41,529 nt of DNA from Methylotenera sp. (GTDB taxonomy: Bacteria; Pseudomonadota; Gammaproteobacteria; Burkholderiales; Methylophilaceae): the NCBI RefSeq assembly GCF_029945705.1, contig NZ_JAQSDC010000011.1:1-41529 (forward strand), in the 5' to 3' direction. The notes beneath the pieces were generated by a model. The model searched no databases, was not told the origin of the DNA, and was given only the letters and a program-made list of their open reading frames with translations. The translations under genes and the position numbers were made by a program. Positions 1 through 8,045 of this stretch are shown here, piece by piece. Every line of letters begins with the position of its first letter. Within the stretch, counting starts at the first letter, position 1.

Positions 1-53
1 CGCAACTGGTCACGATAGTCCGTTTTGATCGGTCACGATAGCCGTAATACGCA
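1..53. mobile_element. Terminal end of an IS21-family element (remnant, cut by window edge)
   Basis: Two copies of GGTCACGATAG lie at 8-18 and 31-41, each followed by a CCG-containing segment, and the stretch ends in ATACGCA at 53. Read on the other strand it begins TGCGTATT and contains two ATCGTGACC repeats. IS21-family ends are known to begin with TG, end with CA and carry several internal repeats, often of this ATCGTGACC type, where the IstA transposase binds. No transposase gene is visible because the window starts here. The assignment rests on recall of family end sequences, so it is moderate. Confidence 0.55.
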
Positions 54-268
54 CTTATCGGATAAGCACTATGATGCATGCAAATATTGTGAATATAAAA
101 TAGGATGGGTTGTCTGGGTATAAGAGTAGTTGGTATCAGCAATAAGTTATTTGGTGATTATCAACGAATAAAGGGATATCTAAATTTAAGTAAAAAAGAC
201 CGTTAATGCCTCATAAATACTTATCTAAGACAGGTTAGCAGCTGACGTACAATCAATCGAAAGTGTGT
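54..268. other. Non-coding stretch between IS end and epsB
   Basis: No open reading frame or convincing terminator for epsB is seen here. A short palindrome CTTATC-G-GATAAG (54-66) abuts the presumed IS end. The rest is AT-rich and unremarkable. Confidence 0.5.
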
Positions 269-1711
269 TTAGTAGGCATTTTTCTCACCTTTAAATACTA
301 CGCTTATTGTTCTAAATACAATGTAAATATCTAGTTTAGGGCTCCAATTACGCAGATACTCTAAGTCAAAATCAATGCGTGCCTTCATTTTGTCCAGCGT
401 TTCTGTTTCGCCACGTAATCCATTCACTTGAGCCCAGCCTGTGATGCCAGGTTTAACTTTATGGCGAATCATATATCCTTTAATAAGCTTGCGATACATT
501 TCGTTGTGTGAAACAGCGTGAGGGCGCGGCCCTACCACACTCATGCGACCTTGAAGCACATTGATGAATTGAGGTAATTCATCTAAGGATGATTTACGCA
601 AAAAGGCACCCAGTTTAGTCACACGCTGGTCATTTTTTGTTGCTTGTGTAACTGCCCCACCATCCTCGCAAACAGACATGGATCTAAATTTATAGACAAG
701 GATTTCTTTTCCATCAAGACCGTATCTACGTTGCTTGAAAATAATTGGACCAGGTGAGCTTAACTTAACACCAATTGCAATAATAATAAGTATCGGCAAT
801 ATGAGTAAAAGTACAGCTAGTGAAAATACAACGTCGGCCGCACGCTTAATAATTCCATTAAAGCCAGTGAATGGTGTTTCGCAAACAGCAACAACAGGAA
901 TATCATCGACTTGTCCCATACGCCCCTGAATGAGGTCAGTCATGAAAATGTCTGGAATAAAGTAGATTGAAGCGGTAGTATCCTTGAGGTCATCAAGTAG
1001 TTTAAGAATGCGCGGATGACCAGACATTGGTAAAGATAAGTAGATGATGTTAACTTGATGAGACTTGATATACTCAGCTAGTTCATCAATAGTTCCTAGA
1101 ATCGATACGCCTATTTCTCCATTAAGCAGTACATCAATGTCCGTAGTTTCTGCAACACGTTTTAGAGTTCGATCTTCAAAAAAACCGATAACGTTTGTGG
1201 ATTGAAGTTTTGTATCATTTAATCTAAGTGCAAGTTCTATGCTCTGCGTGTTAATTCCTGCAATAACAGCCTGTTTGATTGGACCTTGTATAGACATGAT
1301 GAGCGGTGCCATGCTTCGAAGTAGCAGTAAAGCAAGTACTTGTATGATTGGCGTTAAAATAACCCATAAGACAATAGTTTGAGTGGAAAACAAATACATA
1401 TAACGAGTTGTATACGCAAACATTATCAGTAACGAAGACAAGATTATCCATGTGGCGATTATATTCGTTACGCCTTTAATAATGGGAAGGTTTACTTTTG
1501 ACTCACCCGGATACGAGAGGAAAAAGATAATGAGCGAAAGAAATAGATAGATAGGTCCTAAGTGACCTTCTTGAATGAAAGCCACAGCCCATAAACCTAT
1601 AACTGCTAACAATGGGTCGGCTAAAGATTCTATAATTGAGAGAATATTGTCGCGGGCTAATCTAATGCCTGATGCTCTTCGAACGAGAGGGAGATGATTT
1701 TTATTGCTCAT
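269..1711 (-). CDS. epsB: Undecaprenyl-phosphate glucose phosphotransferase EpsB
   Basis: Membrane polyprenyl glycosylphosphotransferase that moves a hexose-1-phosphate, probably glucose, from its UDP-sugar to undecaprenyl phosphate and so starts the EPS repeat unit on the cytoplasmic face. Of 480 residues, about 30-135 form a hydrophobic bundle, 145-260 a nucleotide-fold-like central domain, 290-318 a membrane helix, and 320-480 the catalytic domain. That domain carries KFRSM (341-345), the acidic DELPQ motif (377-381), GPRPHA (394-399) and PGITGWAQ (421-428), all typical of the WcaJ/WbaP class. Full length. Its ATG overlaps the epsA stop by one base, so the two genes are translationally coupled. 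Family is certain; glucose as substrate is inferred. Confidence 0.93.
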   Translation of the reverse strand: MSNKNHLPLVRRASGIRLARDNILSIIESLADPLLAVIGLWAVAFIQEGHLGPIYLFLSLIIFFLSYPGESKVNLPIIKGVTNIIATWIILSSLLIMFAYTTRYMYLFSTQTIVLWVILTPIIQVLALLLLRSMAPLIMSIQGPIKQAVIAGINTQSIELALRLNDTKLQSTNVIGFFEDRTLKRVAETTDIDVLLNGEIGVSILGTIDELAEYIKSHQVNIIYLSLPMSGHPRILKLLDDLKDTTASIYFIPDIFMTDLIQGRMGQVDDIPVVAVCETPFTGFNGIIKRAADVVFSLAVLLLILPILIIIAIGVKLSSPGPIIFKQRRYGLDGKEILVYKFRSMSVCEDGGAVTQATKNDQRVTKLGAFLRKSSLDELPQFINVLQGRMSVVGPRPHAVSHNEMYRKLIKGYMIRHKVKPGITGWAQVNGLRGETETLDKMKARIDFDLEYLRNWSPKLDIYIVFRTISVVFKGEKNAY

Positions 1712-2496
1712 TAAGATTGATATGTTCGATTATATTTAGTAGCAGCTTGCGCCCGATTTAAAACATCTAATTTTTTAAAAATACGCTGTAAGTGATTTTT
1801 CACGGTAAAAGCACTGATGTTAAGTATCATTCCAATTTCGTGATTAGTTTTACCCATCTTAACCCACAGCATGATTTCTGACTCTCTTTCAGAGAGTATA
1901 TCAACAAATTCACTTTCTGGTTCGTCACGTGTTACTTGTACCACTGGAAGTTGCTCAGGCAGATGTTCCAACTGCCTTAAAGCTGAATCAATAAAAGGTA
2001 AGAATACAGGGGTCATCTTGCTTGTGCGATTAAGTATTCTAGCTGTAGCATTAATGAAAACATATAAGCAGTCATGACCGCCCCTAAAATCTTTTATGCC
2101 ATGAACGATAGCACATTTCATTTTTTTTAGGTTGATGTTCGCTTCAATACAGCCTAACTCATGCTCATGAAATATGCCTTTATCTACATTCAGGGTAAAG
2201 GGAGATTTAGAGTTTTCAAGCCAATATTTAAAAAGGCTTTGCATCAGAGCGGTTAGGCTCTTACTGGAAATTTTTCCCGTTCTAACTCCTGGCAGTGCTG
2301 AAACAATATCAACGTATACTATACCCAGTGAAAAGTCGCCCCAAGCGGCAATCATCACTTCGTGAGGAATGTAGCGTTGAAAGTCTCCCTGCAGCCAGAA
2401 TAGTAATTCAACATGTGAGCGAATATGCAAGGACTCTTGAATTAATTTCTTAAGCCCTGACTCACGCCTATTCATTAAATGTTCTTCTATTATCAT
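1711..2496 (-). CDS. epsA: LuxR-type transcriptional regulator EpsA of the XrtB/EPS locus
   Basis: 261-residue regulator. The C-terminal LuxR-type helix-turn-helix is at about 201-258, with LSERESEIMLW, the TNHEIG turn and the TVKNHLQRIFKKL recognition helix. The N-terminal 190 residues form the sensory domain seen in EpsA proteins of exosortase-B loci; no receiver or PAS motif is recognisable. It is divergent from the export operon and co-transcribed with epsB, so it is the likely pathway-specific regulator. Met1 (2496) and Met8 (2475) are both possible starts, and neither has a strong ribosome site. A near-consensus sigma-54 promoter lies at 2655-2670. DNA binding is certain by family; its targets are inferred. 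Confidence 0.88.
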   Translation of the reverse strand: MIIEEHLMNRRESGLKKLIQESLHIRSHVELLFWLQGDFQRYIPHEVMIAAWGDFSLGIVYVDIVSALPGVRTGKISSKSLTALMQSLFKYWLENSKSPFTLNVDKGIFHEHELGCIEANINLKKMKCAIVHGIKDFRGGHDCLYVFINATARILNRTSKMTPVFLPFIDSALRQLEHLPEQLPVVQVTRDEPESEFVDILSERESEIMLWVKMGKTNHEIGMILNISAFTVKNHLQRIFKKLDVLNRAQAATKYNRTYQS

Positions 2497-2610
2497 TTAA
2501 GGTTTCTTTTCAAAGAAGAGAGTTGCTTTCAGAGGTCATTATATTTGTTATAGATGCATTCGGACTATTGAAAGTGATGTTTAAAGGTTATATTATCAAA
2601 CAGAAATATT

Positions 2611-2710
2611 TTGTATGGTAATACTTTGTAAAATTAATAGATACAGTTCAGGTGAGCACGAAGCGTGCCAATTTTTGGCTACTATAATAATGGAAAATGT
2701 TGTATGGTAA
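2611..2710. repeat. Direct repeat TTGTATGGTAA (two copies, 89 bp apart)
   Basis: Exact 11-bp copies at 2611-2621 and 2700-2710, flanking the sigma-54 site within the divergent region. Both are followed within a few bases by TTTGT. They could be binding sites for EpsA or an enhancer-binding protein. Function is unknown. Confidence 0.45.
2655..2670 (-). promoter_or_regulatory. Sigma-54 (-24/-12) promoter for epsA-epsB
   Basis: The minus strand reads TGGCACGCTTCGTGCT. Against the consensus TGGCACG-N4-TTGCW the fixed positions differ only once (G for T just before TGC). GG and GC are separated by the required 10 bases. The -12 element predicts a start near 2645, about 150 bases before the epsA ATG. 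The same bases form the small inverted repeat GCACG-AAG-CGTGC. Sigma-54 control of exosortase/PEP-CTERM systems is established in related bacteria. Confidence 0.75.
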
Positions 2711-2750
2711 GGTTTGTTTAGAAGTGAAGTAAATAAGGGTGCTAAATGAA

Positions 2751-3293
2751 ATGATGAAAAGAGAAATTATGGAGTTGCATCCAGACTTAGTTTATTTAGG
2801 TGGGGCAGATCAATATGAAGAAGAGATTTTTGAAATAATTGAAGATATTAAGCTTTTCGAGGCTTTTAGCCTTGATGAGGTGAGAACTCTATGTCAGTTG
2901 ATGCAATGTTACGCGGCGCCCAAAGATATGACTTTGTTAAAAGAAGGTGATGCGGGAGACTTTTTAATCTTAATCTTAACTGGCACTGTCGAAGTGACTA
3001 AAACGATTTCAGTTGGAGATGTAAAGTTAATATCACAAGTTGGTGTGGGCGCTACACTTGGTGAGATGTCTATGATAGATGGGTGTCCAAGATTTGCCAG
3101 TTGTGTCACGCTTTTGCCAACAGATTTTGCTGTCTTAACACGTGAAACGCTCAATGACGTTCTCTTACAAATGCCTAGATTAGGAAATAAGCTATTACTA
3201 ACTTTACTACAAACTATGAGTATTAGGCTTCGTGAAGCCATTGTTCACACAAAGACAGATATTTCTAATGGATCGTATGTTGCATCGCTGTAA
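2751..3293 (+). CDS. Cyclic nucleotide-binding domain protein, single domain (position of epsK)
   Basis: About 180 residues, almost entirely one CRP-like cNMP-binding beta-roll. The phosphate-binding cassette reads GEMSMIDGCPRFAS: the Gly-Glu pair and the Arg-x-Ala that contact cyclic nucleotide in this family are all present. There is no DNA-binding helix-turn-helix after the domain, so it probably acts through protein contacts rather than as a CRP-type regulator. First gene of the rightward EPS operon. Start chosen at ATG 2751, preceded by AAGGG (2735-2739); a GTG at 2739 is an alternative with GAAG upstream. Its position, between epsA and epsL, matches epsK of the methanolan cluster as I recall it. 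Ligand unknown. Confidence 0.8.
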   Translation: MMKREIMELHPDLVYLGGADQYEEEIFEIIEDIKLFEAFSLDEVRTLCQLMQCYAAPKDMTLLKEGDAGDFLILILTGTVEVTKTISVGDVKLISQVGVGATLGEMSMIDGCPRFASCVTLLPTDFAVLTRETLNDVLLQMPRLGNKLLLTLLQTMSIRLREAIVHTKTDISNGSYVASL

Positions 3294-3333
3294 AATTTCC
3301 TTTGTGAAGCATAAACACAATAAAAATGCTTTG

Positions 3334-4524
3334 ATGAAGTTTACCTTAGCCTTTTCTAGTTTGTTGTTACAGATTACGACAACCTTTGCTTACGCAGATG
3401 GAGACGATACTGTTAATTTTTTAATTGGGACTGACTACAGGCATTATGATAATTTGTTTTTATTGCCAGAGGGTGTAAGTCCAGGCGGTAGTGCAAAGCG
3501 ATCTGATAATGTACTTGCAACAAATTTTGGCATTAATTTAAATAAGAAGTATGGTCTACAGACCTTCAAGTTTGATTATTCGCACATAGATAATAAATAC
3601 GATAATGCTGATTTTTTAAATTTCAATTCAAATAATTATAATGCGGCTTGGCTTTGGGCGCTTACTCCTAGCCTAACTGGATATTTATCATCTCAGCGCA
3701 AAGTTGATTTGATTCCATTTATCGATAATAGAAACTCAAACACGCAAAATGTACGCACGCTTGAATTGCAGTTATTCACTTTTGATTGGTCACCGCATAA
3801 TGTTTGGCATTTGCTAGGCGGATATACTAAGGTAAATAGTGTTAATAGCCAGACATTTTTGCAAGAAACTAGTTTTAAGCTGGACGCTTTCGATGTCGGT
3901 GTTAAGTATACATTGCCATCTGATAGCTTTATTGCGTTGAAGCTACGCACAAGTAATGGTGAGAATCAAGAAATTAATATCTCGAACCAAGTTGGTAAGG
4001 GTTTCTCTGAAAATGAAGCTGAGTTAAGCGCATTCTGGAAGTTGACAGGAAAGTCTAGTTTAAAGGCGAATTTAGGTCATAATATTCATTCTGATGACGA
4101 ATACAACCTGCGAGATTTCTCTGGTTATTTTGGAGGAGTTAACTACTCTTGGGATGCAAGCGAAAAGCTAAATATAAGTGCTAATTTGACTAGAAAACTT
4201 TCATCTTATCAAGATGTTACAAGTAGCTACACTGTTAACGACGAGCTAAGTATAAGGCCAACTTGGGCTTTAACTTCAAAAGTTGTTATTGGAGGCTCTT
4301 TGTTAGCAAGCAAAAGAAAATTTCTCGGTGATGGTCCTTCAGCCAGTGCAACAACGTCTACTCGGATTGATGATGGGTTTACGTATGGTATGAATGTGAC
4401 TTGGATGCCAAGAAGTACTATGCAGTTTGGTGTTACTTTGCAGCATGATGAGAGAGATTCAAACTTTGCAGATAGAGATTTCTCATCAAATACGGTGGGT
4501 CTCAATGGGCAGCTTACTTTTTAA
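3334..4524 (+). CDS. epsL: Outer membrane beta-barrel protein EpsL
   Basis: Predicted outer-membrane barrel of XrtB-type EPS loci. It has a signal peptide (MKFTLAFSS..., hydrophobic core, cleavage near AYA/DG) and about 370 residues of alternating hydrophobic/polar strands rich in Asn, Ser and aromatic residues, ending in the classic C-terminal phenylalanine (GLNGQLTF). No enzymatic motif is seen. The frame is open from 3232, but that would overlap the preceding gene and bury the signal peptide. GTG 3304 would give a longer, more basic n-region and is the main alternative start. It probably provides the outer-membrane passage or a docking barrel for EpsE; that role is inferred. Confidence 0.85.
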   Translation: MKFTLAFSSLLLQITTTFAYADGDDTVNFLIGTDYRHYDNLFLLPEGVSPGGSAKRSDNVLATNFGINLNKKYGLQTFKFDYSHIDNKYDNADFLNFNSNNYNAAWLWALTPSLTGYLSSQRKVDLIPFIDNRNSNTQNVRTLELQLFTFDWSPHNVWHLLGGYTKVNSVNSQTFLQETSFKLDAFDVGVKYTLPSDSFIALKLRTSNGENQEINISNQVGKGFSENEAELSAFWKLTGKSSLKANLGHNIHSDDEYNLRDFSGYFGGVNYSWDASEKLNISANLTRKLSSYQDVTSSYTVNDELSIRPTWALTSKVVIGGSLLASKRKFLGDGPSASATTSTRIDDGFTYGMNVTWMPRSTMQFGVTLQHDERDSNFADRDFSSNTVGLNGQLTF

Positions 4525-4548
4525 TCTACTTACAAGGTTTTTATACTG

Positions 4549-5514
4549 ATGAATAAAATTCTAAAACTTTTTCTTGTTATTGTTTTTTGCAATTTAGCTG
4601 CGTGTGGTAAGGGCGGTGAAAAAGCTGCAAGTTCACAAATAGCGGCTAAAGTAAATGATGTGGAGATTACAACGCACCAAATAGACGCTGTGATGAAGGG
4701 CGCACAAAACGTAACAGCAGAAAACGTTGCGGAATTCAGAAAAAAAGCCTTAGACAAGTTGATTGATCAGCAACTTGTCATTGATAAAGCCAGTAAAGAG
4801 AGTTTGGATAGAACGCCTGACGTTATTTTAGAAATAGAAGCGGCTAAAAAAGAAATACTAGCAAGAGCCTATTTAAAGAAAATGTTGGCTAACTCCTCAG
4901 AAATGAATGATAGCGAATTCAAAAAATATTACGATGAGCACACCGAGCTGTTTTCTAAACGTCGTATATATAACCTACAAGACATCAGTGCTCAAAATAG
5001 TGCGCAGACACTTGATCTGCTTAAGGAAAGTGTAGCCGCTCAGAAATCTATGATGGATATTGCTGATAGCCTAAAAGCTAAAGGCATTAAGTTTTCAAGT
5101 GGCTCTTTTACACGCCCAGCAGAACAACTGCCCTTGGATATTTTACCTAAAATGCAGTTGCTTAAAGGTGGTGATATGTTTGTTTGGCAGTCGGGTGATA
5201 TTGCTCATGCGATTAAATTAACCAGTATTGAAGAGTCGCCAGTCGGCTTGATTGAAGCTACACCAATGATTAAAAATTACTTCATTAATACGCGAGGTAA
5301 GCAAATGGTTGAAGATAAAATAAAAAAATTCCGCCAAGAGGCTAAGATTGAGTATTTAGGTGCATTTGCAAATCAACAAGCTGCTAATTTAGCAGATAAT
5401 AACCAAGTGAAGCCTTCTGTAACAGAGGGAACTAATTCTGCTGCTATTGCAGGTGAGCAAAAGAAAGCAAAGAAAGACTTAACTATTGAAGCTGGTGTAG
5501 CAGGCTTAAAGTAG
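4549..5514 (+). CDS. epsD: EpsD-family peptidyl-prolyl isomerase-like lipoprotein
   Basis: 321-residue periplasmic lipoprotein. The signal peptide ends in a lipobox LAAC with the lipidated Cys at residue 19. The body resembles SurA/PpiC chaperones: an N-terminal helical domain with QLVIDKASKE (about 75-84), then a parvulin-like segment (about 125-225, YYDEHTELFSKRRIYNL...). The parvulin fold is divergent, so chaperone activity is more likely than strong isomerase activity. It sits between epsL and epsE, which fits assembly of the EPS outer-membrane barrel. The Lys/Ala/Asn-rich C-terminal 50 residues look disordered. AAGG lies 13 bases upstream of the start, a weak site. Confidence 0.85.
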   Translation: MNKILKLFLVIVFCNLAACGKGGEKAASSQIAAKVNDVEITTHQIDAVMKGAQNVTAENVAEFRKKALDKLIDQQLVIDKASKESLDRTPDVILEIEAAKKEILARAYLKKMLANSSEMNDSEFKKYYDEHTELFSKRRIYNLQDISAQNSAQTLDLLKESVAAQKSMMDIADSLKAKGIKFSSGSFTRPAEQLPLDILPKMQLLKGGDMFVWQSGDIAHAIKLTSIEESPVGLIEATPMIKNYFINTRGKQMVEDKIKKFRQEAKIEYLGAFANQQAANLADNNQVKPSVTEGTNSAAIAGEQKKAKKDLTIEAGVAGLK

Positions 5515-5553
5515 TGTGACTAAATCTTATAACTTTATATTCAGGGACATATT

Positions 5554-6627
5554 GTGAAACTACGTTTTTTAAGATTCATTACTACAATAGGTTTGTTTTT
5601 GACAATTTTGTCGTTTAACAACATTGCTAATGCGGGTGACAAGCAGGACTATTTATTGGGTGCAGGTGATTCAATTCGCATTAATGTTTTTCAAAACCCT
5701 GAATTAACCACTGAAACTCAAGTTTCTGGGGCTGGGTTAGTGACGTACCCGCTCATTGGACAGGTTAAGGTTGGTGGGAAAAGCATCCCAGCCGCGGAGC
5801 AATTAATTGCTCAAGCCTTAATCAAAGGTGGATATGTAAAAGAGCCACAAGTAAATATTGTATTGTTATTAGTGAGGGGCAATCAAGTAGCTGTGCTAGG
5901 TATGGTGAATAGACCAGGGCGTTACCCGCTAGAAACTTCAGATATACCACTTAGCCATGTTTTAGCGACGGCTGGTGGCGTATCAATTAATGCTGGCAAT
6001 GGTATGGCGCTATTATTAGGCACTCGTGATGGTCAGTCATATAAATATGAGGTTGACCTTGCGTCCTTATTTCTAGGTGATAAAAAGGCCGAAGACGTGC
6101 TAGTAAGCAATGGTGATGTGATCTACGTTACACCTGGGAATCAGGTTTCAATTATTGGTCAAGTGTTGCGACCAGGTAGGTTCCCTTTAGATGGTGTTAA
6201 AATGCGACTAGTCGATGCACTTGCAATGGCGGGTGGAATGATTCCTAGTGCATCAGATTCTGTTGTTGTGACAGGAATACATGATGGACAGCCATTCAAA
6301 AAAGAGTTTGATGTTGCAGGCATTTTCCTCTCGAATGAAACCACTGAAGATATCAATGTTGTTGCCAATGACCAAATCTACGTGCATCGCGCACCGGTGT
6401 ACTATATTTACGGTGAAGTGCAACGCCCTAGTAGCTATAGAGTAGAAAGAAATATGACCGTAGTGCAAGCCTTAGCTCAAGGTGGTGGCCCAACTGTACG
6501 TGGTACACAACGGAATATTAAATTAATGCGACGTAATGATGCTGGTGTGGTAGAAAAGGTAGTGCCTAAGTTGACTGACTTAATTAAAGCAAATGATGTG
6601 TTGTATGTTGAAGAAAGTCTATTTTAG
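5554..6627 (+). CDS. epsE: Polysaccharide export (OPX) protein EpsE
   Basis: Wza-related periplasmic/outer-membrane export protein of 357 residues. It has a signal peptide (cleavage near ANA/GD), a Poly_export domain (about 33-105, starting DYLLGAGDSIRINVF) and three SLBB domains beginning near 109, 208 and 283, each with the repeated pattern GxVxRPGxYPL...ALAxAGG. Unlike Wza there is no lipobox cysteine, and the protein stops right after the third SLBB (DVLYVEESLF), so the C-terminal helix that forms Wza's outer-membrane pore is missing. It therefore probably depends on a separate barrel, with EpsL the obvious candidate. GTG start with AGGGA at 5543-5547. Confidence 0.9.
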   Translation: MKLRFLRFITTIGLFLTILSFNNIANAGDKQDYLLGAGDSIRINVFQNPELTTETQVSGAGLVTYPLIGQVKVGGKSIPAAEQLIAQALIKGGYVKEPQVNIVLLLVRGNQVAVLGMVNRPGRYPLETSDIPLSHVLATAGGVSINAGNGMALLLGTRDGQSYKYEVDLASLFLGDKKAEDVLVSNGDVIYVTPGNQVSIIGQVLRPGRFPLDGVKMRLVDALAMAGGMIPSASDSVVVTGIHDGQPFKKEFDVAGIFLSNETTEDINVVANDQIYVHRAPVYYIYGEVQRPSSYRVERNMTVVQALAQGGGPTVRGTQRNIKLMRRNDAGVVEKVVPKLTDLIKANDVLYVEESLF

Positions 6628-6635
6628 GGATATTT

Positions 6636-8039
6636 ATGAATTTACTTCAATTTTTATTGATATTAAAAGCTCGTTACAAAGTTATTCTGATTACTTTCCT
6701 TATTACGGTATCAACGGCCACTGTAGTGACATTATTTTTACCCAAGAACTACACTGCAACAACTTCACTACTACTCAATTATAAAGGCATGGACCCTGTA
6801 ACAGGCATGGTTCTGCCAGCACAATTAATGCCAGGCTACATGGCAACACAGAACGATATTATACAAAGCCGAAATATTGCACTTAAAGTGGTTAGTCAAC
6901 TTGGGCTGGATAAGTCGGAGCAAGCACAAGAGCTATTTAGAAAATCAGCTAAAGGTGTCGGCGATATTAAAAACTGGTTGTCTGATTTATTGCTGAAAAA
7001 CCTTACGGTGAAGCCATCTAAAGAAAGCAGTGTAATAGAAATCTCGTTTAATAGTGAGGATCCTAATTTTGCAACTGTTGTGGTCAATTCGTTTGCAGAA
7101 AACTATCAACAAACTAGCACTCAATTAAAAGTGGCTCCAGCGCAGCAGGCTGCAGGTTATTTTGGTCAGCAAGTGAAAGTTTTGAGGGATGATTTAGAAT
7201 TAGCACAATCTAAGTTATCATCTTATCAACAAGAAAAAGGCATTACAAATCCAGAACAGACATTAGACGTAGAAAGCATTCGTTTGAATGAATTATCTAC
7301 ACAATTGAGCATGGTGCAAGCAGCCTCGATAGACTCTCAATCACGTAATGCAAATGCTCAGAGAAGTGCATTAGATTCACCAGATATTGCATCTAGCCCG
7401 ACAATACAAGGCCTTAAATCTGATTCTGCTCGGGCAGATGCTAAATTAGCTGAGTTAGCCCAGCGTTTAGGTAAAAATCATCCTGCATATAAATCTGCAG
7501 AAGGTGAGGCTAATAAAATTAGAAGTCAGTTGCATGAAGAGGCTCAGCGCTTATCAAACAGTATAGGTAATTCGGCCAGTATCAATCAGCAACGAGAGTC
7601 ACAACTTCGCGCTCAAGTTGAGATGCAAAAGAAAAAAGTACTATCGTTAAATCGCTTAAGAGATGAAATGGGCATTCTGCAGAAAGATGTAGAGGTGGCA
7701 AAAAAAGCGATAGATGCTGTCACACAGCGTTTTAGCCAAACCAGTATTGAAGGGCAATCAAATCAGAGTGATATTGCTATTTTAAATCCTGCAATTCCAC
7801 CAACTTCCCCAAGTAGTCCGAGAGTACTTTTAAATATAGTCTTGGGCGCATTTGTGGGTATGGTGCTAGGCATAGGTTTTGGACTATTAGCTGAATTATT
7901 AGATAGACGAGTTCGTGGTAGAGATGATATTTCTATCATATTAGGCGTACCAGTATTTGCCGTGATTGAGGGCAATACTACAAAGACGAGTGAAAACTTA
8001 TTGCTAGGGCAAGCAAGAAAACTGCTTACTTCTAATTAG
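6636..8039 (+). CDS. epsF: Chain length determinant protein EpsF (Wzz-type co-polymerase)
   Basis: 467-residue inner-membrane polysaccharide co-polymerase that sets EPS chain length. It has an N-terminal membrane helix (about 16-36), a large periplasmic part with coiled-coil helices (about 165-385), and a second helix (about 408-432) after the proline-rich motif NPAIPPTSPSSPR that marks Wzz proteins. A short basic cytoplasmic tail follows. There is no fused kinase domain; the partner EpsG is the next gene, 6 bp away. Start at ATG 6636 with AGGGA immediately upstream, 8 bp after epsE, so translation is probably coupled. Confidence 0.92.
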   Translation: MNLLQFLLILKARYKVILITFLITVSTATVVTLFLPKNYTATTSLLLNYKGMDPVTGMVLPAQLMPGYMATQNDIIQSRNIALKVVSQLGLDKSEQAQELFRKSAKGVGDIKNWLSDLLLKNLTVKPSKESSVIEISFNSEDPNFATVVVNSFAENYQQTSTQLKVAPAQQAAGYFGQQVKVLRDDLELAQSKLSSYQQEKGITNPEQTLDVESIRLNELSTQLSMVQAASIDSQSRNANAQRSALDSPDIASSPTIQGLKSDSARADAKLAELAQRLGKNHPAYKSAEGEANKIRSQLHEEAQRLSNSIGNSASINQQRESQLRAQVEMQKKKVLSLNRLRDEMGILQKDVEVAKKAIDAVTQRFSQTSIEGQSNQSDIAILNPAIPPTSPSSPRVLLNIVLGAFVGMVLGIGFGLLAELLDRRVRGRDDISIILGVPVFAVIEGNTTKTSENLLLGQARKLLTSN

Positions 8040-8045
8040 AAACAT

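Larger units (their letters stand above)
2497..2750. other. Divergent regulatory region between epsA and the export operon
   Basis: A 254-bp gene-free segment. It contains the sigma-54 site facing epsA (2655-2670), the 11-bp direct repeat TTGTATGGTAA at 2611-2621 and 2700-2710, and a TATAAT hexamer at 2683-2688 pointing toward the export operon. No good -35 is found at the usual spacing from that TATAAT, so the rightward promoter stays tentative. Confidence 0.55.

Noticed and set aside
2656-2676. GCACG-AAG-CGTGC hairpin followed by a short T-run, as a possible terminator
   Set aside because: The stem is only five base pairs and no gene ends nearby on the plus strand. The same bases fit a sigma-54 promoter on the minus strand far better.
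3232-3333. Long N-terminal extension of EpsL from ATG 3232
   Set aside because: It would overlap the upstream gene by 62 bases and place a basic, non-hydrophobic stretch before an otherwise normal signal peptide.
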